Assembly: GCA_963585895.1 (NCBI GenBank)
Contig: OY757916.1
Coordinates: 20,793,560 to 20,857,559, forward strand
Origin: Sepioteuthis lessoniana
Lineage: Eukaryota; Mollusca; Cephalopoda; Myopsida; Loliginidae
Direction: 5' to 3'
DNA length: 64,000 bases
A program made the position numbers and the translations under genes. The notes under the pieces are model-generated. The model searched no databases. It was given only the letters and a program-made list of their open reading frames with translations, and was not told the origin of the DNA. Below, one piece after another: positions 9,958-21,132 of this stretch. The first letter of the stretch is position 1; the number at the start of each line of letters is the position of its first letter.

Positions 9958-10752
9958 TGGTTTGGTTTCTTTGTTTAATGGCATTGTTATGAAATAGCCG
10001 AGGGATTTCGGTTCATGCCTTTGAGTTTAGTTAGGCTGAGAACCTTTCGGCTCAGCACATGAGTTGTTTGAGTATAAGATTGAAGCAGGTGTTAACGCGG
10101 GTGCGCGCGAGCGGATGGAGGTGTCATAACAGTCCGAGACGATACTGGGTGACAAGGTGCGGGTGACGTCACGCACCGGAAGCACGCGGAAGTTTGTGTG
10201 AGACTTTGAAGAAAATAAGAGTCGGGTTTTAGACGCCAAACGAGAAGGATCGATTTTGGAGCTCGCAGACGCGTGGCGAACGTGCGCCCGATGGGAGACG
10301 CGAGGCGAACGTGCGCCCGATGGGAGCCGCTCGAGTTGGGGGCCAAATTAATAAGACAGCATAGAAGATTGTGTCTCTCCTCCTTACGTCGAAACCTTTA
10401 ACTCAAAGTTAATAAAAAGGTTTCGTATCTGAACAAGAAGTTACGTGTTTTCGAATTCCGAGATTCCTATGTTCTTTATATGTTCTATAGTAATGAACAT
10501 TACATGTCTATTTCGCACATGGCCATATTCGTGTATATGGCTACGCAACAGCATATCAATGTTCGTGTTTAATTTAATACCAAAGAAAAACTGCAGAGAT
10601 ACTATTCAACCCATAGTTGGGGGGAATAAGGGAGTTCATGCATTTTCTAAGGGTATTAGTTCGAAAGTGAACGTAATAACGTGACTGGAGTTCGAACTCG
10701 TTTACTTCGAGGCCGCAGTTCAATACTTTAGCCCTTACGCCACATGGACTCC
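9958..10752 (-). mobile_element. SINE-A split by a solo LTR
   Basis: The SINE-A tail (TTCTTTGTTTAATGGCAT) stops at 9984 and the same SINE resumes at 10551 as GCATATCAATGTTCG. It continues through the middle to a tRNA-like head with GAGTTCGAACTCGTTTACTT. The intervening LTR-A carries a GCAT duplication from the SINE sequence. Confidence 0.85.
9985..10550 (+). mobile_element. LTR-A, solo LTR with target duplication GCAT
   Basis: 566 bp from TGTTATGAAATAGCC to ATGGCTACGCAACA, flanked by GCAT at 9981-9984 and 10551-10554. TGTT...AACA ends and the 4-bp duplication fit a Ty3/Gypsy-like LTR retrotransposon. It is GC-rich in the middle (repeated CGAACGTGCGCCCGATGGGA blocks, a ~30-bp tandem repeat around 10268-10325) and has AATAAAA near 10410. 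No coding interior is left, so this is a recombination remnant. Confidence 0.88.
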
Positions 10753-10819
10753 CTGAAAACTTCATTAAAGACAACAGACGAAACAATTTTAACCTTGTTA
10801 TGCCACTCATTTTGTCCGA

Positions 10820-11000
10820 GCAAACAAAGGGTCCTAATTAGTGCTACCACTCAGTAGTCAGAGTGGACCTGGCAACGAAAGAGTTCTCCACAATCCACAG
10901 AGCTCCAGGACTGGAATCTACTCACCAGATAAAGTTTAGTATCAATCACAAGAGACTCACTTTTTGGGGGAGGTATTACACCCCCCCCCCAGCGGGGATA
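10820..11000 (-). mobile_element. Repeat D, head fragment
   Basis: Contains GTGCTACCACTCAGTAGTC then AGAGTGGACCTGG and an approximate CTCCAG segment, followed by a C homopolymer. Weaker match than other D heads. Confidence 0.55.
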
Positions 11001-11129
11001 CATTCAGCATTCAGAGTTCGGAAGGAAAATATCGAATAATTTAAAAAATTTTTTTTTAGTTGTGATTCGTCCAATTTTTGAAAAAAAAATGATTAGCTCT
11101 ATTATTCAATTTTTCATTAAAATTCAACC

Positions 11130-11558
11130 CAATATGAGTGAGCAAGAAAAGAAACGATAAAGAATGTATGATTTGCTTAACGCCGAAACCAATAAATTTC
11201 CGAAAGTATTGGAGTTTCTTTATGGTCTCCATCAAGTCCAGACCTTAATTCCCTTGGTTACGCTATATGAGACGTTTTAGTGAAAACAAATACAACTTCC
11301 AAATATTGGTCAGCTTAGCAATCCTATTGAGGAGGAATAGAATAGAATGTCTGAAGAATTTATTTTGACAGCATGCAAATCTTTTCGAAGGTACGTTGGT
11401 ACAATTATTGAACAAATGATGGCTATATTGAGTAAATTGACTGTTTTGTGTCTATCTTATTCTGTTGTATATTCTTTAAAATCAAAATTAATCTTGTTAT
11501 ATAATATAGTCATTAATTATTATACTAGAATATTCCTAATTTTGCTTCCGTACCCTGT
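11130..11558 (+). pseudogene. maT-like mariner transposase, C-terminal remnant
   Basis: One frame reads WSPSSPDLNSLGYAI (final catalytic Asp in SPDLN). After a frame change it reads NIGQLSNPIEEE, then MSEEFILTACKSFRRYVGTI from 11347. This order is the C-terminal end of DD37D/maT-type mariner transposases. Stops and a frameshift make it non-functional. It ends near an inverted-repeat-like CCCTG followed by TA at about 11553-11559. The N-terminal and central thirds are missing. Confidence 0.7.
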
Positions 11559-11744
11559 ATATATTCTCAGCCACACCGATAAGGTTATTTGAAGGCTTTG
11601 AAAATAAAGAGAGGAAGTTTGAAGACAGGAAAGACAGAAAAAAAAAGACGCTGAGAAAAATTTGGAAACAAGATGAAATTCAATAGAGAGAACAAGTTTT
11701 TGAATTTTTAGCATCTTTTATCGGCACTGGATTAAATAGGATTA

Positions 11745-12005
11745 TCTGTTATCCACTAAACCGGCTATAGGTTTAATAGTTGGGGCTAACATTCTAGACG
11801 GCGGCCTCAAAGTAAACGAGTTCGAACTCAAGTCGCGCTTTCACGTTCACTTTCTGACTAATATCCTTGGGAAAGGTTTGAACCTTTTTTGTTCACACAA
11901 CTCTAGGTTAAATAGTACCACTACTGTTTTACAACGTGGGCTTTAGCATTTAATAACCCACGAAGGTTTATATGCCATTAAAGAGAGGATATAAACGAAA
12001 CAAAA
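11745..12005 (+). mobile_element. SINE-A, full length
   Basis: Head with GAGTTCGAACTCAAGTCGCG (B-box-like), middle ATATCCTTGGGAAAGGTTTG, and tail TTTAATAACCCACGAAGGTT with TATATGCCATTAAAGAGAGG. Confidence 0.82.
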
Positions 12006-12088
12006 TTAGAGCAGATTTCGATAGTTCTAGAACTCTAAGAAGTTTGAAATAGCATTTTATGCCTATTTTACAAGAACTTTGACGTTAT

Positions 12089-12384
12089 CCTATTTACCCA
12101 ACCCCTCCGCTCGGGCAGGATATGACACAAAGTCATTTTTTAAGCGGAGATTACCAGGTTTGAATTCAGAGTTTTCCTTCTTCTAGACTACTTGCCTTAC
12201 CAAGGCTGAAGAACCCAGTTTGCCCTACTATTTACTCATAGCTGGAGGGAGAATAATTGGATTCATACCTTTCCCAAGGGTATTAGTGCAATGTGAAATG
12301 CAATCAATCTCGTCCAGGATTTGAACTCGTGTCACCGTGTCCATTTCCTACGACGATAACCATTACACCACGGGAACCTTCATT
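12089..12384 (-). mobile_element. SINE-B, full length with a 13-bp target duplication
   Basis: Flanked by ACTTTGACGTTAT at 12076-12088 and 12385-12397. The minus strand reads from GTTCCCGTGGTGTAATGG through GAGTTCAAATCCTGG to GCCCGAGCGGAGGGGTTGGG. The duplication proves retroposition. Confidence 0.92.
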
Positions 12385-12449
12385 ACTTTGACGTTATTGA
12401 AATAACTTTGTGTCCATGTGTCCAAGTGTTTTTCCTGCTATGGAGTCCA

Positions 12450-12645
12450 ATCAGCTAGGGCTGTAGAATACACCGACTGCACGTCTGTGCTGGAGTAACC
12501 CCTCAAAGAAAGAGTGTCCAGCAAATGAAACTAAATTTGATGGAGAGGCTCCAGTAGTACTGGAGCTTTGGGGAATGCGGAGTACCCCGTTATTGCCATC
12601 GCTCCCAGGTTCACTCTGACCGGGAGTGGTAGCACCTGACTACGG
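12450..12645 (+). mobile_element. Repeat D, head
   Basis: Head with TGTAGAATACACCGACTGCA, GGCTCCAGTAGTACTGGAGC (perfect hairpin) and TTCACTCTGACCGGGAGTGG. It ends before the body begins. Confidence 0.8.
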
Positions 12646-12697
12646 TGCATCTGTGTCAGCACACCAACTATCAATCACAGTGGTTACTTTTTCACAA

Positions 12698-12956
12698 ACC
12701 CCTGGTACCCGTTGCGTAATGGTTATAGCCGTTGGAAATGGACACGGAGACATGAGTTCAAATCCTAGACGAAGCTGACTGCATTTGACATAGCAATAAT
12801 ACCCTTGGAAAATGTATGGATCCAATTTTTCTCCATCAATCTATGGGTAAATAGTAGGGCAGACTATTTTTTGGCCTTGGTATGGCAACCAGTCTAGGAG
12901 AAGATAATCTCTGAATTCAAATCTGTTAAACTCCGTTTAAAATTGACCTGTTCGTA
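12698..12956 (+). mobile_element. SINE-B, nearly full length
   Basis: Head CGTTGCGTAATGGTTATAGC and GAGTTCAAATCCTAGACG, then AATAATACCCTTGGAAAATG and GGAGAAGATAATCTCTGAA. Diverged, with the last ~40 bp absent. Confidence 0.8.
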
Positions 12957-13609
12957 CAGAGTGGTGAGTAAATAGCACGTTACTCTGAGAAGAAGAGGAA
13001 GAAGTAGAGCAACGTGAGAGCTATTTGCTGGGGGCTATTCTCCTTCAATTAAGATGTAACACGTTGTGTGAAATATTATTTACCAAAGCCTGTAGAACAG
13101 GCACAATGTAGACAGTGATTCATACTTAATGTGAGACTTAGCTTAAGTGACTAAAAAGAAATTTTACAATAACGCCTCAATAATCGTAATCTTCTAGATT
13201 TCTGAAAAATAGTATTCTGTCATTCCGTTTTTCTTTAGCACCAGTTTGGTTTGTATATTCTTCGAACTTTCTCATATGCATTGAACATTAGGTGGTCTTC
13301 CGCAGAAAGTATTTTTTTCGGGAATTCTTTTTCGCGAACTCAACAAGAATACTTAGTCTGACATGTAGAACCATCAAGAAAAGTCATTATTCGACATCTT
13401 ATCGACCTTTTTTTGACCTCAGATCTAACTTGCACCAAAGGAATAGTTTACAGACGTATTATTTAGTCTTTGATACAATCTAACCGTCACCAGTAATGGC
13501 ATAATTCGGGAAAATTATGCATAATTTATGACAGATCCTGTACAACTTTTTCTTTTAAAAAATGCATTGGTTATCAGGGAATAATTGTTTACAAACCAGA
13601 ATCTCAAAA

Positions 13610-14640
13610 ACTTATTTGGCCCAGTCGGTTGGGATTGCAGAATACACTGACTGTATCTCTGCAGAGGGGTAAGACACCCTACCAACGAGTTGGTCAGGTG
13701 GCTAGTGCTGTAGAATACACCGACTGCATCGCTGCTAAGCGGTAAGACTCCCCTAACGAATGTCCAAGATATGACAGAAAATAATCTGTTAAAGTGGCTG
13801 CAGAAATAGTGGAGATTTGGGGAACGCGGAGTACTACTTTATTGCCATCGATCCCTGTTCCACTCTGGCCCGAAGTAGTAGCACCTGATAGGGTCCTATC
13901 AATGGGTCAAATAGTACTGTTTGATATTTAAACTGTATAATATTGCTAAACTGAGTTATTTGAAATAGAACTGTTTTTACATTTAACTGCCTTATGCAAA
14001 AACTGAGTACTTAAGTTAAACTGAATTGTTTGAAATAGAACTGTTTGTTCGTTTGTGTGTAAACAAGTGACTGATGTTTAATTGAATTGTTTGTGAGACA
14101 TACCAATACTTGGAACTATTTAAAGGTGTGCAAACAAATAATCAATAGTAAATTAAATTATTCGTATTAGATAGAAAAAAGGGAAACCATTTTACTGTGT
14201 GAAAAAATGAGCTCGGGCTCGTTTGAAAATATTATATACAAAATATGTTTAGAAATCATGTTGGAATTATCAGCTGAAATAGTCCCCAATGTATGTACTA
14301 GTTTCGGTGTGAACTACTCCCACTTTTCTACATGACGGCGTGTCACGTGACTTGTCTAAAGACGCCACATATTTTGGCGCCTAATTTGTATTCCCCTTTT
14401 CTTTTCCATTTTGTTTACCCCTTTTACGAGCTAATAAAGCTTGTGTAAACACGTACAGATCATCTTCTCCTCAGATACTCGTCTCTCCTTATTTTATAAT
14501 AACACTATGAATCGTCCGACTATGCAAACTTTAACAAATTATATATTTGATATGTATCTATAAAGAGGATTTGGCATTAAATAACATACAATGGTTGATA
14601 TGAATTAAACTAAACCAAACCAAAAGTTTATTACTGCTGT
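13610..14640 (+). mobile_element. Repeat D, long copy with duplicated head start
   Basis: Head motifs (GAATACACTGACTGTATCTC then TGCAGAGGGG) occur twice in tandem at 13620-13690 and 13700-13770. The stem CTCTGGCCCGAAGTAG and GATAGGGTCCTATC (perfect 6-bp hairpin) follow, then ~70-bp body units (ATTTAACTGCCTTATGCAAA). A non-D stretch at about 14215-14560 precedes the tail (GATTTGGCATTAAATAACAT, then CAATGGTTGATATGAATTAA and ACCAAACC). Confidence 0.8.
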
Positions 14641-14969
14641 AAGGTCGTTCCTCATTGGGTACCTTGTACCATTCTAGGCTCAGTTAATATCAATTTCTGT
14701 AGTTAACAACCACTCCGTTGGAATAGGGTCGTTGGGGCTCGAGGATGCTCGTCTTGGCACGCGTGAAATGAATGCCGACTTCCCGGAATCCATGTCAGAT
14801 GGCCTCGACCAACTACTTCCGGAACTTAGACACCTCCGACCAGGTCCGTGTACCAACCAACACGGTTGACCGAAGTGTGTCCCAGTCCAGCGACGCTCAA
14901 AAACTGTGCATGCGCACTTTTCTCTCTCTCTCTCTCTCTTTGGGTCTATCTATAGATCAAATAGAACTG

Positions 14970-15248
14970 GTGCTCGTGGTTATCGTCGTAGGAAAGGGTC
15001 ACGGCGACTCGAGTTCAAATCCAGGACGAGAATGATTGCATTTCACATAGCACTAATACCCTTGGGAAAGGTATGAATCCAATTATTCTCCCTCCAGCTA
15101 TGAGTAAATAGTAGGACAGACTAGGTTCTTCAGCCTTGGTGATGCAACTAGTCTCGGAGAAGGAAAACTCTGAATTCAAACCTGTTAAACTCCTCTTAAA
15201 AAATGACTTTGTGTCATATCCTGCCCGAGCGGAGGGGTTGGTAAATAG
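14970..15248 (+). mobile_element. SINE-B inserted in D, 15-bp target duplication
   Basis: Flanked by GATCAAATAGAACTG (14955-14969) and GATCAAATAGAATTG (15249-15263), one mismatch. The target is the D segment normally reading GGGTCAAATAGAACTG. The element runs from TGCTCGTGGTTATCGTCGTA to GCGGAGGGGTTGGTAAATAG. Confidence 0.9.
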
Positions 15249-15696
15249 GATCAAATAGAATTGTTTGAAAAGCATTAGTATTGGATTGGACTGTGTGCAG
15301 AAAAAAAACATCTTAAAAAACTACACAAAAATGTAGATGAACGCGATTCTCTAACCTCTAGGCCTTGAATGGTTGAGATGCTGTTAAAATCAATCAAACA
15401 ATAAATCTTTAATCTACAACCAAAGTGAAAAAAGCTTTCTTTGAAGGTAAGATAATTGCGTATGTGCTACTTATGAAAACGTTTGAAGGTCCAAGCGTTG
15501 ATAATAGTAATGATTTGGAATCATGATTTTAAGGGAGGGGCTCAGGGTTAACAAAAACTTTATAAATACATTTTCGCTCATTTGGCATGGTGCCGTACTA
15601 ATTTGAGCTCAGTAAGTATAAATTTATTATCAATGACAAAATAAAAGATATGCAAGACTTCGGTAGTGTAGTAGTCATCGTAAAATAAAATAAAAA

Positions 15697-15872
15697 ATGG
15701 ACTCACCGAGTTCGAATTTCGGGTGGAGCTGTTTTCATTTCGTGCTAATACCCTTGAAAAAGTCATGTATTCATTTCTTCTTCCCCCAACGTCAATTAGG
15801 AGTAAAATAGAAGGGCAAGACTGGGCTCTCTGGCCTTGGTAAGGCAACCTATCTAGGAGAAGAAAAATTTGA
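15697..15872 (+). mobile_element. SINE-B, partial
   Basis: From CACCGAGTTCGAATTTCGG through TAATACCCTTGAAAAAGTC to CTATCTAGGAGAAGAAAAAT. The A-box half and the 3' end are missing. Confidence 0.65.
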
Positions 15873-16099
15873 AAGATAGGCACTGGACATCTTCCACTCC
15901 GTATTGATAACTTCTGCGGTAAAACTGGTACCAAGTTATATAGCACCTTTTCTTTTCCTTGGACACCAGCGATGTCGTGAAAAGAGGAGATCCGCTGAAT
16001 GGGCAACTGCCAGTGTGCCATACAATTTTTTTGTGTGTTGCACGTGTTGTTAACATAGTTCATTCAACGATTCAGACTACTAATCTTGCGTGTATTTAT

Positions 16100-16322
16100 C
16101 CGACCCGGCTACCGTCTGTCTCGAGCAGGATGTGACACAAGTTCATTTTTTAAGCTAGTCAGTCTAAATTCAGTTTTCCTTCTCCAAGATTGGTTGCGTA
16201 ACCTAAAGAACCCAGTTTTCTCTACTACCTACCCATAGCTGGGTGAGAATCCGAAGTGAAAAAAAAAAAATCAACCTCGTCCAAGATTTGAACGCGGGTC
16301 ACCGATTTCATTTTTTATGACA
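16100..16322 (-). mobile_element. SINE-B, diverged
   Basis: The minus strand reads from the head region (CCCGCGTTCAAATCTTGGAC) to TGCTCGAGACAGACGGTAGC. Several internal deletions. Confidence 0.7.
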
Positions 16323-16582
16323 AACGTGACTCGAAGATCTTCTCGTAGACTTGCAGCTGGTCACATAATTGATATAGTAGTGTATTTTTCATTAGAGCTG
16401 GTGATCGGGTTTCGATTTCAGATCAGAGCTCACGCTAACCTCATCGTCATTTGGATAAATGACGTCACTCTATTCGCTCTAATTTGCACTTGTGCCAGAT
16501 AAAGGTGCGGTGAGATAATATAAAGACGTTAACTCATTTTTGCTGTTAGTAAAGAAATTCCACCGCCTATATAATTGATTGA

Positions 16583-16640
16583 CTGATTTTAACGGCATGT
16601 TAGTGTGTCTAGGGTTATTTCATGCCACGATGTCCTTTTT
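16583..16640 (-). repeat. Variant retroposon tail with (AATC)n end
   Basis: The minus strand gives GGCATGAAATAACCCTAGAC, then ACTAACATGCCGTTAAAAT and CAGTCAATCAATT. It has the same GGCAT...ATGCC hairpin plan as SINE-A and D tails, but a different terminal repeat. Related tails lie at 2533-2585, 15340-15410, 24925-24975, 44285-44335 and 62305-62345. Confidence 0.65.
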
Positions 16641-16654
16641 TGTGTGTAGTTATT

Positions 16655-16870
16655 CGGTTGGTTGGGTTTTATGGTCTATCAACCATTGTCGGTTATTTAA
16701 TGCCAAATCCTGTTTATACATACATATTAGATATATATGATTTTTAAACGAATCTGCGCTGAATTTTTGCACATAATAAATGGTTTCAAGTATTTCAAAC
16801 ATGAATAATTCTATTTAACATTAACCATTTGTTTGCATACTGTTAAACGGTTTCAATTATTACAATCTTA
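16655..16870 (-). mobile_element. Repeat D, tail and first body units
   Basis: Reverse-orientation tail (GGTTGGGTTTTATGGTCTAT, CGGTTATTTAATGCCAAATC), a TA-rich linker, then body units (CATTTGTTTGCATACTGTTA). Broken by the SINE-C at 16875. Confidence 0.75.
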
Positions 16871-16874
16871 ATAC

Positions 16875-17105
16875 CGGTTCATTGTCTAGTGGGTAGAGTG
16901 TTCGCAAATAGCACAGGAGACCATGCAGACTCAAAAATGGTACTTGATACTTTCTTGCTTAACACTCAGCATTATAAGGTAAGGAACAAGAGTGAAGTGG
17001 AACAATCCAGGGAAAGGAGTTGTGCCCTCCCCAACACCTCGGTGTAGTAGCTATTGAAAATGGAGCCTTCGTGTTACTCTCAATTACGGGTCGACCAACT
17101 TTACT
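16875..17105 (+). mobile_element. SINE-C, full length, diverged head
   Basis: Head with GGTTCATTGTCTAGTGGGTA and GAGTGTTCGC (A-box-like). The GGTTCAATCCC B box present in other copies is missing by deletion. The middle reads TTGCTTAACACTCAGCATTA and the end GTGTAGTAGCTATTGAAAAT with GGAGCCTTCG. Confidence 0.8.
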
Positions 17106-17164
17106 TATCCCTATCTGATACTAATAATAGTATTCAGCATTAATCGTTTGTTTGGTCACAGTGA

Positions 17165-17400
17165 AGCAATCATCATCATCATGTCGTGCCACAGGCACGG
17201 ATATCCCTGACTCTCTCTCTCTCTCGCCACTTCTTCCTATCGTTCATCGCCTCAGGCAGGTCTTCAGGGCTACATCCCGTATCCTCACATAGCTGCTGGA
17301 TGTATGTTCGAGCTGGTCGTCCTGCTTTTGCCCGGCCATATGTGGGAGTCCATAGGAGTACATCACTTATGAGCTCGTCCTTGCTTCTCCAGCAGTGACC
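17165..17400 (-). pseudogene. RTE LINE fragment, C-terminal ~75 codons
   Basis: The minus strand encodes GHCWRSKDELISDVLLWTPT, then GRAKAGRPARTYIQQLCEDT and a C-terminus ending RACGTT. A reversed (ATG)n tail follows at 17170-17181. Severe 5' truncation is typical of LINE copies. Inserted within D body sequence. Confidence 0.92.
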
Positions 17401-17404
17401 TGCA

Positions 17405-18190
17405 TTGCTATCTAACACTAATTATTCTATTGAATACTATTCATTCGTTTGCTTACAGTTAAATGGTTCTAAGTATTGCTATATATCACTGACAATTCAA
17501 TTAAACATCAGTCATTTGTTTACACACAGTTAAATGATCAAAGAGTTGTATTTCTAACAAGTCAATTTAACATGTCATTTGTTTGCACACAGTTTGAAAG
17601 TCAAACAGTTCTATTTAACCCATAGATAGGTTTGGTTTGGTTGTTTGGCTTTTATGGCATATCAACCTTTGTAGGTTATTTAACGCCAAATCCGTTTTTA
17701 TCTAAATAATCAGTTCTATTTCAAGGAATACAGTTATGCATACGCACACATTTTAAATGTAAGTAAAGTTTAATTGTGAAAAACATTTCTATTTCAAGCA
17801 ATTCAATTTAGTCAAGCAGTTCTAATTCGGCTAATTCAGATTAGTATGAGTACATATTTTGCTTACACACAGTTAAATGTCAGAACAGTTCTATATTAAA
17901 CAAATCAGTTTAGTGTAAGTACAGTTTCAATATCAAAAAGCATTTCCATTTCAAATAATTCAGTTTAGCATAAGCACGCAGTTTAAATGTAAGTACGGTT
18001 TAACTGTCTAAAACATTTCTGTTTTAGGCTATTCAGTTTAGTCAAACAATTCAGTTTAGCATGAGTATGCCGTTAGTTCTATTTAACCCATAGATAGAAC
18101 CCTATCAGGTGCTACCACGCCGGGCCAGAGTGGACCTGGGAGCAATGGCAATGAAGAGTGCAGTCGGTATATTCTACCGCCCCAGCTGAC
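17405..18190 (-). mobile_element. Repeat D, body and head, expanded
   Basis: Many degenerate body units (ATTCAATTAAACATCAGTCA, CATTTGTTTACACACAGTTA) with an internal extra tail at about 17630-17700. The head follows at 18085-18190 (GGTGCTACCACGCCGGGCCA, GAGTGGACCTGGGAGC). Confidence 0.75.
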
Positions 18191-18194
18191 TGGG

Positions 18195-18352
18195 TAACCA
18201 TAGATAGAAGATAGCTGGGAGGATAAAGGGGTTCATACCTTTCCCAGGGGTATTTGCCCGAAAGTGAATGTAATAGCGCGACTTGAATTTGAACTCGCTT
18301 ACTACGATTCCGCAGTCCATCGCTTTAACCATTACACCACGAGGACACCCCC
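18195..18352 (-). mobile_element. SINE-A, head half
   Basis: The minus strand gives CGTGGTGTAATGGTTAAAGC (A-box-like) and GAGTTCAAATTCAAGTCGC. It ends at GTATGAACCCCTTTATCCTC and lacks the hairpin tail. Confidence 0.75.
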
Positions 18353-18469
18353 AACAGTTGGCAGAGATGCAGTCAGTGCATTCTACAGCCGCAAGTCGAC
18401 TGGGATGTTGTGTAGTTTCTTAAGAGTATTTTTTGCACATGGTCGAATACAAATAAGTTTTAAAGAGAT

Positions 18470-18660
18470 CTATTTGACCCTTTGATGGGACCCTGATAAG
18501 TACTACCCCACAAGGGTAATATAGCACGCCACACTCAGATCTGAAGCCTAACCATCAGATGGTTAAGTGTCATAACCTGGACACCTCTTTTTTTGTGGGG
18601 AAGGGGTCTTAATCCTCAGCAGGGGATACAATCAACATATTCTAAGCCCCGCCGACACGG
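18470..18660 (-). mobile_element. Repeat D, head fragment, decayed
   Basis: Recognisable by GGGACCCTGATAAGTACTAC, TGGTTAAGTGTCATAACC and ATCAACATATTCTAAGCCCC. Confidence 0.5.
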
Positions 18661-19063
18661 TGGCTTCATTATATGGTATTAGTTGTCAAGCATAATTCTA
18701 GATAAGATCTCACTTCTCGAACAATAAAAAAGTTTTTAAGCCTCTGCCATAGTTAGAAGACAAATGAAGCTGAGAGTGAAGAAAGACGTATCGATTTCTG
18801 TTGATTATCCAGCTCGGATTGGATTGTTTAAAGTTTGGAGAAAGGTGAAACGTAATTGTTCAAATGATAAAAAAAAAACCCAAAACAAACAAACAAACAA
18901 ACAAACAAAAAACCATCAAACAAACAAACAAACAAAGTAATAACCCCCACAAAAAAAACTGAAACAGACAAACAATTCCCCGACACACACACAAAAAAAT
19001 CGAAAAAAAAAAAAAAAATTAAGCAAAGTAACGTTTGCCAAAAAGAAAGAAAAAACACCCAGA

Positions 19064-19107
<44 letters not shown>

Positions 19108-19867
19108 GAAGAAGAAGAAGAAGAAGAAGATGAATATAAGTTGTAAGTAATTGCTTTTTTATTTGTTACCTAGTTGAATCACCATTCGCCATTTTTTTTA
19201 AAAATAATTATTTTAGAGAATTTCATCTTACATCCGGGGACTTGGCATCGATCTTTTATCGATCTTAATGCGCATGCGACGGAGTAAACATTTTGGTGGT
19301 GAGTTTCAACTGATTGATCGGTTTTCGTCTCCTTGGGACAAAACGTGGGTTGGCCATTTGGAGAAGAGAAGAGAATGCACTCGGCCAGTGTTTGAAAATT
19401 ACAAAGACGCCACACAGGCGTTACGTTGTTTCCTTTTGAATTGATTAAAAAAAAAAACTCAATGGTTAAACTTCTCCTTGAAGAATATTATATTCATTAA
19501 TTGAAATAGGGGAGCAATTTTCTTCATCCTTTGTGGATTAGAGGAAGATAATTCAATCATAGCAACAAGGTATTTTTTTCACAAGTTCTATCGTTTTCCT
19601 TGCTCACAATTATCGAAAAACGTAAATGAGAGCTGATAAAAATGACCTGCTCTTTTTCAGATTTCTATCGCAACCGTTTTTATTATTATTTTACTCCTTG
19701 TGAGATTTTCACGCCAGCTCTAATAGATGGCTTTTCACTGAAATCTGAGTGACAGCAAGTCTCCTCGGGTCACCAGAACTCTCCTAAGTATTCTACCTAT
19801 CTTACCAGTGCTGTTGTTTACACGGCCTGGATTCTTCTTCTGATCTCCAATTCCTCTAATATTCTTT
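18661..19867. other. Unassigned stretch with simple repeats
   Basis: No recognisable gene or mobile element. It holds an (AAAC)n-rich block at 18875-18940, A-rich segments, an (AAT)n run at 19067-19106 and an (AAG)n run at 19107-19130. Short frames here show no domain I recognise. Confidence 0.7.
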
Positions 19868-20319
19868 TGTTGTATAGTATACATACAACTGCATGTATAC
19901 ATATATACAAATATATGCAGAAACATAATCAACTGATAATATACGAACTTCAATGAACGAACGAACACACTTCTTTATAAAGATATATCCCTCACACTTT
20001 ATTCTCGAAAGGGTTGCAAAAGGGTTGATGTTGGTTGTGTGTGAGAGATGAGTTGGAGACGGGGAAAGACTCTTATTTGGATCCCAAGTTCTGACCATAG
20101 CAGCACTTCTTCCTCATCTTGGCTGGGGTTGCTCAACCGTGGGTTACTGAGGGCCCAAAGCCCTCTGTCTTCCGCTAGCTCTCAATACGGAATCTTGTCT
20201 CCAACTGACTCCAATTTGCTCGAACCGCCTCGGGCACCTACCTGCTTCTGCTGTTCTTCAGCTTCTTTACACAGGTGCATCTCTTGATTGACGGCTCGGT
20301 CGAGGGTCAATATGTTACA
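19868..20319 (-). mobile_element. LTR-B, solo LTR with target duplication CTTT
   Basis: Ends TGTTGTATAG and GGGTCAATATGTTACA (plus strand), flanked by CTTT at 19864-19867 and 20320-20323. The AGAATAAAGTGTGAGGGAT segment on the minus strand marks the polyadenylation region. No internal region. Confidence 0.88.
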
Positions 20320-21130
20320 CTTTCTGAGCCTTTGAGTACTGTTTCGAGTGCACCAACTACGATTGGTATCACCGTCACTTTTATGGGACTGAGAAGATTG
20401 GTTACTTATTTATGGTGTAGGTCGTCGGTGTTAGTTGTTGAGGTCTATAGGGACGATTTGTATCTGATTACTTTGTTTTTTTTGCACCTCATTAACTTTT
20501 TGTCTTCTTTATCTGTGGAAACCTGCAAGAGAATTAAGGAAGGAAGGAAGGAAGGAAGGAAAGAGACGAGGATACCTTTTAACTCAATACTTTATTTTTG
20601 CTCTACGACTATTCTGGGGGAGTGGAAACGTACTCCTGAACCAACAGAAGTAGTCGCATTTCCCAGACAAGGTGTTGAAATATATTAGTCATTTCCAGTG
20701 ATAAAAGTTTGAAGTTCGTCATTTGTCCAGTCGGTGTTTTCAATGGGGTATTTTTTGAAGAGGTAGTTTACTAGCAGGGTCCATGGCTGACTATCAGACC
20801 CTGGGACCTTGTCAGCGCGTGCACTCACTACCAGCAGCTGAGAGAAAGAAGTACTGTTGATAGCAGCGGTAACGGCTGAAGTAAATGAATTTTTCTTTAG
20901 CGTCTGGAAGCCCCTTTCTTTAGGCATGCGCTATTCTTGCTTCCTGTCAGAGGTCTCTATTTTTTAATTTATTTACTTTATATCTTTATTTATTTTCCTT
21001 TCTTATCCCTACACTTTCATGTTCCAGAATTTTTCTGCTCTCAGGCAAGATCCAAGTAATTGTTAATATTTTCGCTTTCTTTTATTTTCACTATGTCTTC
21101 CACAGAAATAGCAAAATCCGCTAAATAATA
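20320..21130. other. Unassigned stretch with one unrecognised frame
   Basis: An 80-codon minus-strand frame at 20685-20927 (starts MPKERGFQTLKKNSF, ends NDELQTFITGND) has balanced composition but matches no family I know. It could be an old transposon piece, an exon or chance. An (AAGG)n run lies at 20538-20561. Confidence 0.4.
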
Positions 21131-21132
21131 AG

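Noticed and set aside
10092..10346. Arg-rich 84-codon frame in a GC-rich block
   Set aside because: It lies wholly inside the solo LTR-A and includes its internal tandem repeats, so it is not a gene.
18828..19058. Phe-rich 76-codon minus-strand frame resembling a membrane protein
   Set aside because: It arises from A-rich and (AAAC)n sequence; no real transmembrane pattern or start context.
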